Assembly (NCBI RefSeq): GCF_041080795.1
Contig: NZ_CP129674.1
Coordinates: 1,178,001-1,242,000 of the forward strand
DNA: 64,000 nucleotides
DNA from: Bifidobacterium sp. WK041_4_12
GTDB lineage: Bacteria; Actinomycetota; Actinomycetes; Actinomycetales; Bifidobacteriaceae
Direction of reading: 5' to 3'
Under the pieces are notes generated by a model. That model had not been told where the DNA came from. It saw only the letters and a program-made list of their open reading frames with translations, and did not search any database. The position numbers were made by a program, and so were the translations under genes. The stretch's first letter is position 1; each line of letters opens with the position of its first letter. This document shows, piece by piece, positions 51,146 to 60,384 of this stretch.

Positions 51146-54040
51146 ATGGACACGGATTCGCAGGACAGGCAATCGCAGAAAGACACGCTCCTTGTAGTTG
51201 ATGGTCATTCCCTGGCCTTTAGAGCGTTCTTTGCTCTGCCAGTAGAGAATTTCACCACGCAAAGCGGCCAGGCCACCAATGCGGTATGGGGTTTTGCAAC
51301 GATGCTTGCGCAAGTCATCGAAACGGAACGGCCAAACCATCTTGCCGTGGCCTTCGACATGTCAGGCGGCACCTTCCGCAACACCATGCTCAAACAGTAC
51401 AAGGCAACACGAGATGCAGCACCAGAGGAGCTTCTCAGCCAGCTTCCGCTGATTCAGCACCTCCTCACATCTCTGGGCATCACCTATGTGGAACGGCGTG
51501 GCTTTGAAGGCGATGATATCATCGCCACCCTTGCCACGATGGGTTCGCAGGCACAATACAAGACGCTGGTGCTCTCGGGGGACCGTGACGCTTTCCAGCT
51601 GATTGACGATTATGTGACCGTGCTCTATCCGGGTCATCACTTCAAGGAACTGAAGCATATGACCGCCGATGCGATACAGGAAAAATATCATGTTTCGCCC
51701 TCGCAATACCCAGACCTTGCGGCGATGCGTGGAGAGACGGCCGATAACATTCCCGGGGTTCCGGGAGTTGGCGATGGCTACGCAGCAAAATGGATCAATC
51801 AGTATGGCGGACTTCAAGGAATCTATGAGCATGCCGAGGAAATAGGCGGCAAAAAGGGCGAGGCTCTGCGCGAAAACATCGAACAGGTCAAACTGAACCG
51901 CAAGGTGAACGCGCTTGTCCGTGACATGGACCTCGGCGTTGACATCACCGATCTGGAATATGGCGATATCAAATCTGATGATCTTTCGAAACTGTTCGAC
52001 TCGTTGCAATTCGGCGAACGAACCCGCAGCCGCATCATCGCAGCATTCGGCGCGGATGCCGCAAAGAAGCTGAAGCAGGCTGCTGCAAAGGACGATACGG
52101 ACACAGCAGGTGAGCAGCATCAGCCAGAGATGGAGGCAGAACTCGACCAGGTGGGCGATTCGCACGACTTCCAGGCTTGGTTGACGGAGCATGCGCACAA
52201 GTCCAAAAACTCCCTTGGTCAGAGCAACGACGAGCAAGGCAATCCCGCATTGGAAGCGTCTGCAACCGCCGGATCGGCTTTGCCAGATGCCATCACACTG
52301 GTTGCCGCAGGCAAGGATCTGCCAGGTCGGGAAACATTCCGTTCGCTGACCATCATGGCAGCAGACGGCCATGTCGTGGTATTCGATGGCGTTGGTGAGA
52401 ACGCCGATGTGCAGCATTCTCTCCAGCAGTTCCTTGATGAATACCAATCACAGCTGCTGGTTCATGGATACAAGGAACAGCGCCATATTCTCAATGCATC
52501 CGGGCTTGAGCTTCATGAACCGATGTTCGATACGAAGCTCGCTGGTTACATCGTGGAACCCGACTTCCACGCGGACAACCTTTCCGCATCGGTCGCGCAT
52601 TTCTTGGACATTCAGGACGGCAACCGCGACATAACCATCGAGCAGGGCAGCTTCGCATTCGACGACAACGATTCAGAGGAGAGCAAGGATGAATCCTCGA
52701 CAGATGCGCATAAGCAACCTGAATCCGTGAGACAAGCCATGCTCATATCTCGTCTGGCACAGCATCTGATGCCGATCATCGATGAGCGCAGGCAATACCG
52801 GCTCCTGCGTTCCATTGAGATACCTGTGTCCTCAACGCTCTATGCCATGGAATCGTCAGGAGCATCCGTGAGTGCGCAGAGACTGAAGGAACTGCATGAT
52901 CGGTTCATAGCGGATGCCTCTCAGGCACAGGACATCGCGTGGGAGAATGCCGGTTCAAAGATCAATCTGCAAAGCCCCAAGCAACTCCAGAAGGTTCTGT
53001 TCGAAGATCTTGGGCTCAAGCATTCCCGCAAGACGAAGGGTGGATCATATACCACCAATGCTGCAGCATTGCAGAGCATGTATCTGAAGTCGGTTGACAA
53101 TCCCAAGGCGAATGATTTTCTCGGAGCCCTGCTGCGCTATCGAGAGACCAACAAGCTCAAGCAAATCATGCAGACCCTGATCGATGCGGTGAATGCCCGC
53201 GATGGCAGGATTCATACGACCTTCGAGCAAACGGTTGCCGCTACCGGAAGGTTGAGTTCAGTCGATCCGAACTTGCAGAACATTCCGAACAGAAACGCTG
53301 AAGGGCGCGAGATCCGTTCGGCATTCGTGCCTGCGCCTGGCTATGACTATCTTTTGAGTTCCGATTATTCTCAGGTCGAATTGCGTATCATGGCTGACCT
53401 TTCCGGAGATGAGGCGCTTATCGAAGCGTTCAAATCCGGAAGGGACTTCCATAAATACGTTGCCAGTCTGGTATATCAGAAATCCGTTGACGACATCACA
53501 GGAGACGAACGCTCGCATGTGAAGGCAATGAGCTACGGTCTGGCTTACGGTCTGAGCACGTACGGGCTTGCCCAGCGGCTGAGCGTCAGCCCAGCCGAGG
53601 CCGATGTGCTGCGTCAGAAGTATTTCTCCACCTTCGGCAAGGTTCACGAATATCTCGAATCCTTGGTGAATACGGCACGAGACAAGGGTTATACCGAAAC
53701 CATGTTTGGCAGGAGAAGATATTTCCCGGGTCTAAAGTCCACCAGACGCCAGATCAGAGATGCGGCAGAGCGCGGTGCTCTGAACGCGCCTATCCAAGGC
53801 TCCGCAGCCGACATTATGAAGATTGCAATGGTGCGCGCTGACGCGGCATTGCGCTCTGAGGGTATGAAAAGTCGTATTGTGCTTCAGATTCATGATGAAC
53901 TCGTGCTTGAAGTTGTAAAATCAGAAGTCAAGAAGGTTACTGCCTTGGTCACTCAAGCGATGGAACATGCAGTGGACATAGCGGTTCCGCTGGATGTGTC
54001 AACTGGCCTGGGAGCAGACTGGCAGCAGGCCGCACACTGA
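51146..54040 (+). CDS. polA: DNA polymerase I
   Basis: Gap-filling and Okazaki-fragment polymerase, 964 residues. The N-terminal 5'-3' exonuclease has VVDGHSLAFRAFFAL, GGTFRNTMLKQYKATRDAAP, GFEGDDIIATLA and LSGDRDAFQLIDD. The central 3'-5' exonuclease-like domain lacks the catalytic DxE (TIMAADGHVVVFDGVGEN), as in other actinobacterial Pol I proteins, and carries acidic Asp/Glu/Ser insertions. The polymerase domain has LSSDYSQVELRIMADLSG near residue 740, SYGLAYGLSTYGLAQRL and IHDELVLEV. ATG 51146 is preceded by GCAGGGAG. Confidence 0.97.
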   Translation: MDTDSQDRQSQKDTLLVVDGHSLAFRAFFALPVENFTTQSGQATNAVWGFATMLAQVIETERPNHLAVAFDMSGGTFRNTMLKQYKATRDAAPEELLSQLPLIQHLLTSLGITYVERRGFEGDDIIATLATMGSQAQYKTLVLSGDRDAFQLIDDYVTVLYPGHHFKELKHMTADAIQEKYHVSPSQYPDLAAMRGETADNIPGVPGVGDGYAAKWINQYGGLQGIYEHAEEIGGKKGEALRENIEQVKLNRKVNALVRDMDLGVDITDLEYGDIKSDDLSKLFDSLQFGERTRSRIIAAFGADAAKKLKQAAAKDDTDTAGEQHQPEMEAELDQVGDSHDFQAWLTEHAHKSKNSLGQSNDEQGNPALEASATAGSALPDAITLVAAGKDLPGRETFRSLTIMAADGHVVVFDGVGENADVQHSLQQFLDEYQSQLLVHGYKEQRHILNASGLELHEPMFDTKLAGYIVEPDFHADNLSASVAHFLDIQDGNRDITIEQGSFAFDDNDSEESKDESSTDAHKQPESVRQAMLISRLAQHLMPIIDERRQYRLLRSIEIPVSSTLYAMESSGASVSAQRLKELHDRFIADASQAQDIAWENAGSKINLQSPKQLQKVLFEDLGLKHSRKTKGGSYTTNAAALQSMYLKSVDNPKANDFLGALLRYRETNKLKQIMQTLIDAVNARDGRIHTTFEQTVAATGRLSSVDPNLQNIPNRNAEGREIRSAFVPAPGYDYLLSSDYSQVELRIMADLSGDEALIEAFKSGRDFHKYVASLVYQKSVDDITGDERSHVKAMSYGLAYGLSTYGLAQRLSVSPAEADVLRQKYFSTFGKVHEYLESLVNTARDKGYTETMFGRRRYFPGLKSTRRQIRDAAERGALNAPIQGSAADIMKIAMVRADAALRSEGMKSRIVLQIHDELVLEVVKSEVKKVTALVTQAMEHAVDIAVPLDVSTGLGADWQQAAH

Positions 54041-54207
54041 TAGGCAAGGCAGACGTTTGTGTTCTTGCTGCTGATGCGTTGCTGACGGGGATAACATTAC
54101 ATTCATTGCATCCCCGCCAATCACTGCAGGTCAGTCACTTGCAGTACTGGAATCACTGGGAATTACACTGGGCACTGCAACGAAGCGCGACTTTGGAGGT
54201 TATCGAT

Positions 54208-55170
54208 ATGAGCGATGCAGATACGGACATGGAGCGCACCAAGGGGACGACGCTCGACATTTCGCAGACCGATAGTGACGAGCAACCGATTCTTGGTCAG
54301 GTCGTCGAAATCCTGGAATCGTTGTACCCGCTCGAATATGCGGAGAGTTGGGATGCCCCGGGTCTTATCGTCGGTGATCTGTCGAGACGGATCACCAGGG
54401 TCATGTTTGCCGTCGACCCGACGATAGACGTCGTTGACGAGGCGATTCGTCACCATGCCGATCTGCTGATAACCCACCATCCCTTGCTGTTCAGAGCCGT
54501 TCATGAGGTCAGTGGACTCGGCTTCAGAGGTGGCATCATCAATGCACTCGTGCGTAACAACTGTGCGTTGTGGGTTGGCCATACGAATGCCGATGTCGCC
54601 TATCGCGGAGTTGCGCACAGTGCAGCTGATGCCCTGGGTCTGGTGAACCTGCACCCACTGATTCCCTCTGGTACCAAGCAGCACGGTCATGACATTGGGC
54701 TTGGCAGGGTGGGAACGCTCAGCAAGCCGCAGACTCTGCGCAATTTCGCATCAGTGATTGCCAACAAGCTGCCACGAACGAAAGCAGGCGTTCTGGTATG
54801 CGGTGAGTTGGATGCAGTGGTCCATACAGTCGCCATCCTGCCGGGGTCAGGTGACTCATGCTTCGATGAAGTGCGAGATACTGACGCTGATGTGTATGTC
54901 ACGAGCGATCTGAGGCACCATCCGGTGACCGACGCTTATCAGCAGTCGCGGTATGAATTCATGCTGAAAAGCTCAGGTTATGTCTCTGGGGGAGAGCATC
55001 ATGCTGCACCCTCACCAGCATTCATCAATACGCCTCACTCCGCAATCGAGCATCTCTGGCTAGCGTACGCGGCTGCAGACCTACAGGAAGCTTTGAAGAA
55101 GCATCATCGACACAGCATCACGAGCTACATGTCAACGTTGAACACGGATCCTTGGAGCTTACGATTGTAG
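54208..55170 (+). CDS. Nif3-like dinuclear metal centre protein
   Basis: A 320-residue member of the Nif3/YqfO (GTP cyclohydrolase I type 2-like) family. Metal-site segments visible are HHADLLITHHPLLFRAVHEV, VGHTNADVAYRGVAHSAADA, ILPGSGDSCFDEVRDTDADV and VYVTSDLRHHPVTDA. The biochemical role of the family is unsettled. ATG 54208 is set by GGAGGTTATCGAT; the frame upstream to 54079 is not conserved. The downstream NUDIX gene begins 17 nt after the stop, so the two probably form an operon with polA upstream. Confidence 0.88.
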   Translation: MSDADTDMERTKGTTLDISQTDSDEQPILGQVVEILESLYPLEYAESWDAPGLIVGDLSRRITRVMFAVDPTIDVVDEAIRHHADLLITHHPLLFRAVHEVSGLGFRGGIINALVRNNCALWVGHTNADVAYRGVAHSAADALGLVNLHPLIPSGTKQHGHDIGLGRVGTLSKPQTLRNFASVIANKLPRTKAGVLVCGELDAVVHTVAILPGSGDSCFDEVRDTDADVYVTSDLRHHPVTDAYQQSRYEFMLKSSGYVSGGEHHAAPSPAFINTPHSAIEHLWLAYAAADLQEALKKHHRHSITSYMSTLNTDPWSLRL

Positions 55171-55187
55171 ACAAGAGAAGGGTAGCC

Positions 55188-55895
55188 ATGCCGCAGAAAG
55201 AATCTGAAACGGAATCATTGCACACGTCGTCACATTCGGTGTTTCATGCTCAGCCACCTGCGTCGTTCCTTGCATCGTTGCAAGAAGACTCCGATGGCAT
55301 CGACATGTCGAGTCAACCGCATATCACTTCCAGAATCGTCCAGTATGCAGGGATTATCTTCGATGTTGATGAACTGAGAGTTGCCTTGCCAAGGATGGAT
55401 GGTGGCAGAGAATTCATAACACGTCAGATTGTCAAGCATGCCCCATCGGTGGTGATGATCGTTCATGACTCCAAGAATGACACATATCTGGTTGAACGCG
55501 AGTACCGAGTAGGCTGCAACGGTTTCGTCTTTGGACTGCCCGCAGGTCTCATGGACAAGGACGAATCGATTGATGCCGCCGCCTTGCGCGAGCTGAGAGA
55601 AGAAACCGGCATTGTGCCGACGCAGCGTGCATACATGATCACCCATATCAGCGATTCGTATTCCTCTATAGGCATGTGCGATGAAATGTCACATGTGATC
55701 TCCATCGAATTGCATGACTGGAGCATGCACGACACGAAATTTGACAAGGACGAACACGTCCAATCAGCATGGGTGAGCTGGGACATGCTGAAATCACTGA
55801 AAATTCAATCCGCCACATGCATCATCGCCCTGCAGTCAGAGGCATTGAAACGAGCGGGAATAAGGGAAAAAATGAACATCAGGGAACGCGACTGA
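55188..55895 (+). CDS. NUDIX hydrolase
   Basis: A 235-residue protein whose NUDIX box is complete: G-LMDKD-E-SIDAAAL-RELREETGI fits GX5EX7REUXEEXGU. Upstream strands YLVEREYRVGCNGFVFGLPA place it in the ADP-ribose pyrophosphatase-like group, but the first 60 residues (Ser/His/Gln-rich) are unusual. ATG 55188 has AGAAGGG in front; TTG 55152 would overlap the Nif3-like gene. Contrast this intact box with the divergent one at 49641. Confidence 0.85.
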   Translation: MPQKESETESLHTSSHSVFHAQPPASFLASLQEDSDGIDMSSQPHITSRIVQYAGIIFDVDELRVALPRMDGGREFITRQIVKHAPSVVMIVHDSKNDTYLVEREYRVGCNGFVFGLPAGLMDKDESIDAAALRELREETGIVPTQRAYMITHISDSYSSIGMCDEMSHVISIELHDWSMHDTKFDKDEHVQSAWVSWDMLKSLKIQSATCIIALQSEALKRAGIREKMNIRERD

Positions 55896-55962
55896 TTGCT
55901 CATTGACAAACACGGTCTGGGTCCACTACCACGTAATCGTTTTTAGGTGACATACTGTAACT

Positions 55963-58101
55963 ATGCAAATTAGACCAGGTTCAATGTATCCGCTCGGCGC
56001 AAGCTACGATGGAGCGGGCGTGAATTTCGCATTATTCTCACAGCTGGCCGAAAAAATCGAGCTGTGCCTGTTCGACGATGACGATCATGAGACTCGCATC
56101 GACATGAGTGAACAGAACTCGTTCGTCTGGCATAACTATGTTCCAGGCATCCAGCCCGGGCAACGCTATGGGTATCGCGTCTATGGGCCCTACGACCCCG
56201 AACATGGGCTTCGATGCAATCCTCACAAACTGTTGCTAGATCCCTATGCCAAGGCGATTGAGGGCAACACCGATGGTGACGAGAGCCTGTATTCATTCTG
56301 GTTCGATGACAAGCAGGGCCATACCGGCATGAACACCTTGGATTCAGCCTCCCATATGATGAAATCTGCCGTCATCAATCCATACTTCGATTGGGGCAAC
56401 GATCAGCACCCCTTCATCCCATACCATGATTCAGTCATCTACGAGGCCCATCTTCGGGGCATGACCAATCTCAACGAGGATGTGCCCCCAGAGATTCGCG
56501 GCACATATGCCGGTCTGGCATATCCTACCGTTATCGATTACCTGAAAAAGCTAGGGGTGACAGCCATCGAACTGATGCCCGTGCACCAATACGTCAATGA
56601 TGCATTCCTGCAGGAAAAGGGACTTACGAACTATTGGGGATATAACACCATAGGATTCTTCGCGCCTCACAATGAATATTCAAGTTCAGGCGAACGAGGC
56701 GAACAAGTCAACGAATTCAAGTCCATGGTCAAATCCTTCCATAAGGCCGGCATGGAAGTTATTCTCGATGTGGTGTACAACCATACCGCCGAGGGCAATG
56801 ACAAAGGACCTACCTTGAGTTTTAAGGGGATCGACAATAAGTCATACTATCGTCTGGTCGATGGCGATGAGGCTCACTACTTCGATACGACAGGTACCGG
56901 CAATTCTCTGTTGATGCGCTCGCCTCACGCCCTTCAGCTGATAACCGATTCGCTGCGGTACTGGGTTACGGAAATGCATGTTGACGGCTTTAGATTCGAT
57001 CTGGCAGCCACCCTGGCCCGTCAGTTCCAAGAAGTGGACAAGCTCAGCGCCTTCTTCGACATTGTGGAGCAGGATCCGGTTATTTCACGGGTCAAGCTCA
57101 TTGCAGAACCTTGGGATTTGGGTTCTGGCGGCTACCAGGTGGGTGGCTTCCCATCCTCGTGGAGCGAATGGAATGGTAGGTATCGGGACTGTGTCCGTGA
57201 TTTCTGGCGGTCTCAGCCATCGACGCTGCCTGAATTCGCGAGCAGGCTGATGGGTAGTTCCGATCTGTATCAGGATGATGGGCGCAGGCCTGTGGCATCG
57301 GTGAACTTCGTCACGGCCCATGACGGCTTTACCCTGAATGATCTGGTGAGCTATAACGACAAGCACAATGAGGCGAATCTCGAAGGAAACCGAGACGGTG
57401 AGAACGCCAATCGTTCATGGAACTGTGGTGTTGAAGGTCCGACGTCAATCGCTGACGTAAACGAATTGCGCATGCGGCAATGCAGGAACTTTCTTGCGAC
57501 ATTGCTGGTCAGTCAGGGCATTCCTATGATCTGTGGAGGAGACGAAGTTGGCCGCACCCAGCAGGGCAATAACAATGCGTACTGTCAGGACAATGACATT
57601 TCGTGGACCAACTGGAATCTTGATGACAACCAGCAGGATTTGCTTGCATTCACCACGAAACTGATTCACCTTCGCCTTGATCACCCAGTCCTGCACCGTC
57701 GTCGGTTCTTCACAGGGCGTCAGCCTGGAGATACCTCCGATACGATTCCGCAGGTCGAATGGTTTGACCATACCGGCTCGATCATGGACATGAATGACTG
57801 GAACAACACGCATGCGTTCTCAGTCATGGTATTCCTCAATGGAGGCAACATTCCTGAGAAGGACTGGTTTGGTACGAATCTGACCGACAACGACTTCATA
57901 TTCATATTCAACGCCCATTACGAGCCGATTGTATTTAACCTGCCGGAGGAGAGCTACGGCAACAAGTGGCAGCTGATGGTCGATTCCTTCAACCCCAAAG
58001 GCCCACAGCTTGCATACGAGGCAGGTTTCGCCATCACAGCCCAGCCGAGAAGCTTCCTGCTGCTCATGAGTGCCGAGCGGCATAATCGACTGGAAGCATG
58101 A
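55963..58101 (+). CDS. glgX: Glycogen debranching enzyme GlgX-type
   Basis: GH13 isoamylase-type enzyme releasing alpha-1,6 branches from phosphorylase-trimmed glycogen. The 712-residue protein has a CBM48 N-terminus (YPLGASYDGAGVNFALFSQL), then VIYEAHLRGMTN, EVILDVVYNHTAEGND, VDGFRFDLAATLAR (nucleophile Asp near 345), KLIAEPWDLGSGGYQVGGFP (acid/base Glu) and SVNFVTAHDGFTLNDLVSYN. AGGTGA lies about 12 nt before ATG 55963, with TTGACA at about 55904 as a possible -35. It is followed by tRNA-Pro, where the conserved chromosomal block ends. Confidence 0.95.
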   Translation: MQIRPGSMYPLGASYDGAGVNFALFSQLAEKIELCLFDDDDHETRIDMSEQNSFVWHNYVPGIQPGQRYGYRVYGPYDPEHGLRCNPHKLLLDPYAKAIEGNTDGDESLYSFWFDDKQGHTGMNTLDSASHMMKSAVINPYFDWGNDQHPFIPYHDSVIYEAHLRGMTNLNEDVPPEIRGTYAGLAYPTVIDYLKKLGVTAIELMPVHQYVNDAFLQEKGLTNYWGYNTIGFFAPHNEYSSSGERGEQVNEFKSMVKSFHKAGMEVILDVVYNHTAEGNDKGPTLSFKGIDNKSYYRLVDGDEAHYFDTTGTGNSLLMRSPHALQLITDSLRYWVTEMHVDGFRFDLAATLARQFQEVDKLSAFFDIVEQDPVISRVKLIAEPWDLGSGGYQVGGFPSSWSEWNGRYRDCVRDFWRSQPSTLPEFASRLMGSSDLYQDDGRRPVASVNFVTAHDGFTLNDLVSYNDKHNEANLEGNRDGENANRSWNCGVEGPTSIADVNELRMRQCRNFLATLLVSQGIPMICGGDEVGRTQQGNNNAYCQDNDISWTNWNLDDNQQDLLAFTTKLIHLRLDHPVLHRRRFFTGRQPGDTSDTIPQVEWFDHTGSIMDMNDWNNTHAFSVMVFLNGGNIPEKDWFGTNLTDNDFIFIFNAHYEPIVFNLPEESYGNKWQLMVDSFNPKGPQLAYEAGFAITAQPRSFLLLMSAERHNRLEA

Positions 58102-58180
58102 CCAGAGGAACACTGCGTTTCGCGAATTGACGCATTTCTTGTGGTTATGCTAGTTTATTCTGTGGTGCTTTATGCACCGT

Positions 58181-58254
<74 letters not shown>

Positions 58255-58260
58255 CAAAAA

Positions 58261-58308
58261 TGGCGGAATTCCAACGGTTTCAAGGTGTTGGATTCCGCCA
58301 GTTCTGTC
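58261..58308 (+). terminator. Terminator of tRNA-Pro
   Basis: TGGCGGAATTCCAAC (58261-58275) and GTTGGATTCCGCCA (58287-58300) form a stem with one bulged base, followed by a T-rich stretch. Confidence 0.75.
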
Positions 58309-58382
58309 TTTCGTTGTACATTATAGGACATTGCAGAAACACTATCCGTCGCGTTGTTTCTGGAATCTCCGAGGCTTTTCCT

Positions 58383-58540
58383 CATCATGCATAGGCTATG
58401 CGTTCGATATGTTAATATTCTCGCAACCTTACCAAACCTGCCAATATTATTACCATTACGCTGTGACACATACTTATAAGTATGACAGTTACCGACGCAT
58501 AACAGCAGTATAGGCTACAATAATGGTCGCTATGTCCAAC
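58383..58540 (+). repeat. Dispersed promoter-like repeat, copy R1
   Basis: Shares with R3 (62765-62908) CATCAT..AGGCTATGCG..GATAT and ATTACGCTGTGACACATAC, and ends with TACAAT followed by AATGG, a likely -10. Unlike R2 and R3 it is not followed by an MTN-type membrane protein gene. Confidence 0.7.
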
Positions 58541-58554
58541 CTAGGGGGCTACCG

Positions 58555-58713
58555 TCAAGAAGTCTTGGCGGTAAGCCATCTTCGTAAGGAGAAATCGTGC
58601 GCTTGCTTCTTCGCTTTATCGCTGTTTTCCTCGCGCACCGTTCTGACTGCGTCTTCGTAGGCGGCCTTCATGTCAGGATCGTGAAGAACCTTTGGTGTAT
58701 GTGCAGCAGTCAT
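58555..58713 (-). CDS. Small ORF, 52 residues, unknown
   Basis: ATG 58713 is preceded by a near-ideal ribosome site AAAGGAGG with 5-nt spacing. The product is highly charged and predicted helical (HDPDMKAAYEDAVRTVREEN, then SDKAKKQAHDFSLRRW), without transmembrane segment or cysteines. A hairpin (ACCGTCAAGA..TCTTGGCGGT, 58551-58572) overlaps the stop and may terminate transcription. It lies opposite to transcription expected from repeat R1. It could be a small regulator, an antitoxin-like protein or a truncated gene; no family is recognised. Confidence 0.5.
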   Translation of the reverse strand: MTAAHTPKVLHDPDMKAAYEDAVRTVREENSDKAKKQAHDFSLRRWLTAKTS

Positions 58714-58845
58714 GTCAGCCTCCTTTGATTCCGGTTACTTCCCTCAGTTTAACCCTGACTGATTGACAAATTGTGAATACTTCCTTAAGCCTGACGAGGT
58801 TTTTGCAATCGTTTCAGCTATCCCCAAGAGTCGGGCAATCATTTT

Positions 58846-59565
58846 TCAACCCGCTATATCAAGCGCATCAAAGGCGTTTGATTCAAGACTGTTCACAGTG
58901 AGCATTCCATAGGGGAGTGATCCTGGATTCACCGCAACAGAGACAAATGATTTATATTCTCTTTTGGTGGAGATATCGAAACCCTCTGGCGCATCATGGG
59001 GAAGATCGTTAGCCTGCTGAACACTGCCCTCGTCTCGTATGAGCTTCCAAACATTGGTGTCGGTACCACTGTCCAGAGTGAAACGTGAAGAAAATTCGTC
59101 AATTCTACCTGAAGATGCTCTGACTATAGACCTCATGGACACGGTATCCGTAACTGTGTCGTCTATGGCAAAGTACGCTGCTCTTGGAGAGGTGTCGCTC
59201 ACCATATCGCAAATCTTATCGACGGCGGATTGCCGAACCTTTCCCAATGCCTTGTCCTTCTCGGGCTGAGACGCAAGGCACATGTCTTCAATATCTCGGA
59301 CAAGAGACAGGAGCGATCCATTTGAAGTTGTCAAAATTCGGATACGTTCAGAGTCCAGTCGCTCTGCCAGTGATTGCTTTTCCCAATTCTTCGATACTGA
59401 AAACAGTGCCGTACTACATGCGCCTACCGCGAGTCCGATTGCCTGGATTGCAACAAGAGACAACGTCATACCGACAATGTTGATGATTGCTCCTCCAAAA
59501 ATCAACACGATTGCAACAATCTGCGCCGGTGAAGATGAAACCAACTGTTTAAATTTCAAGAGCAT
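58846..59565 (-). CDS. Two-helix membrane protein with C-terminal GAF-like domain
   Basis: A 239-residue protein, unrecognised as a named family. Residues 14-55 form two transmembrane helices with a very short turn (VAIVLIFGGAIINIVGM, SLVAIQAIGLAVGACSTALF). A helical linker follows, then from about residue 110 a domain ending FVSVAVNPGSLPYGMLTVNS and NAFDALDIA, which resembles the last strands and helix of GAF domains. The base composition is lower in GC than the housekeeping genes. No good ribosome site precedes ATG 59565. It sits alone between repeats R1 and R2; signal sensing at the membrane is a guess. Confidence 0.6.
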   Translation of the reverse strand: MLLKFKQLVSSSPAQIVAIVLIFGGAIINIVGMTLSLVAIQAIGLAVGACSTALFSVSKNWEKQSLAERLDSERIRILTTSNGSLLSLVRDIEDMCLASQPEKDKALGKVRQSAVDKICDMVSDTSPRAAYFAIDDTVTDTVSMRSIVRASSGRIDEFSSRFTLDSGTDTNVWKLIRDEGSVQQANDLPHDAPEGFDISTKREYKSFVSVAVNPGSLPYGMLTVNSLESNAFDALDIAG

Positions 59566-59609
59566 ATCTGAACCATATAAAGAAATGTCGACTTACGGTG
59601 AGCTGTGTC

Positions 59610-59712
59610 AAAATCGTTGCGATTGCGCTGTGACGCATACATATCGGTATAGGCAGTTACCGGCGTATAACAGCTGTACCAGATACAATTATTAACAGTA
59701 TGTCCAACAAAT
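59610..59712 (+). repeat. Dispersed promoter-like repeat, copy R2
   Basis: AAATCGTTGCGATTGCGCTG and TGACGCATAC match R3 closely, and GTTACCGGCGTATAACAGC and TATGTCCAAC match R1. TACAAT (-10) is followed by AAGGTGA and ATG 59725 of the interrupted membrane protein gene. Confidence 0.75.
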
Positions 59713-59724
59713 AAGGTGAGACCA

Positions 59725-60041
59725 ATGACCAACAACGACCTTGAAGACACCACGGTGACGACGCCCAGACCCCCGAGGTGCAGTCCAACCGCAAGCGCAC
59801 GATGATCATCGCCATCGTCGCGACGGCGGCTCTGGTACTCGCGGGCAGCGTTGTCTACGCGAACCATGTACGCGAAACCCAGCGGCAGGAAGCCCTGGCC
59901 TCGTGCGAGAACCAGCTCAAGTCTTTCAACAGCGCGCTCACCGATTTGGACAAGGCGAAGGACGGTGTGGCCGATGCGCTGGCGGTCACCGTCGAGCAGG
60001 TGGCCGATGGTGCTACCGTCACCGCGTTGTCGTTGACGGCA
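59725..60041 (+). pseudogene. Membrane-anchored protein gene, frameshifted and cut by an IS3 element
   Basis: From ATG 59725 (AAGGTGA upstream) the frame reads MTNNDLEDTTV and then shifts; the remainder is open in another frame from 59778: QSNRKRTMIIAIVATAALVL, GSVVYANHV, ETQRQEALASCENQLKSFNS, ALTDLDKAKDGVADAL. So the product was a short cytoplasmic N-terminus, one transmembrane helix and an extracytoplasmic coiled coil. The paralogue at 62922 has an extra block between EDT and EVQSN, showing a deletion here caused the shift. The gene stops at the IS left end (60042). Confidence 0.8.
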
Positions 60042-60108
60042 GGGTTTGCTGCAATGTTGGTTGACTTTGGGTCTGGTTGGATGTGATGGTCTGACCGGGA
60101 AGGAGCCA

Positions 60109-60384
60109 ATGATGGCGACCACGTATAGTGACGAGTTCAAGGCCGATGCGGTGGCGTTGGTCAGGAACGGCATGATGCAACGGCAGGTCAGGCAGGATCT
60201 GGGCATCTCGAAGTCCTCGCCGGGCAAGTGGGTGCAGGATGCCGAGCTTGCCGAGCGTGGCCTGTCGGGCACGCCGGAGGAGCGTCGGGCGTTGAAACGC
60301 ATCCGCGAGTTGGAGACGGAGAACGAGATCCTGCGCAAGGCAGCGGCATATCTGTCGAAGGCGAACCTCGACCGCCCAAAATGA
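60109..60384 (+). CDS. IS3-family transposase OrfA
   Basis: A 91-residue helix-turn-helix protein: TYSDEFKADAVALVRNGMMQ, RQVRQDLGISKSSPGKWVQD and a leucine-zipper-like helix (ALKRIRELETENEILRKAAA). It binds the terminal repeats and supplies the N-terminus of the OrfAB fusion. AAGGAG precedes ATG 60109. It ends in CGC CCA AAA TGA, which contains the slippery heptamer C CCA AAA (60375-60381). Confidence 0.93.
   Translation: MMATTYSDEFKADAVALVRNGMMQRQVRQDLGISKSSPGKWVQDAELAERGLSGTPEERRALKRIRELETENEILRKAAAYLSKANLDRPK

Noticed and set aside
51362..52447. 361-codon minus-strand frame opposite polA
   Set aside because: Shadow of the 5'-3' exonuclease and exo-like region of polA.
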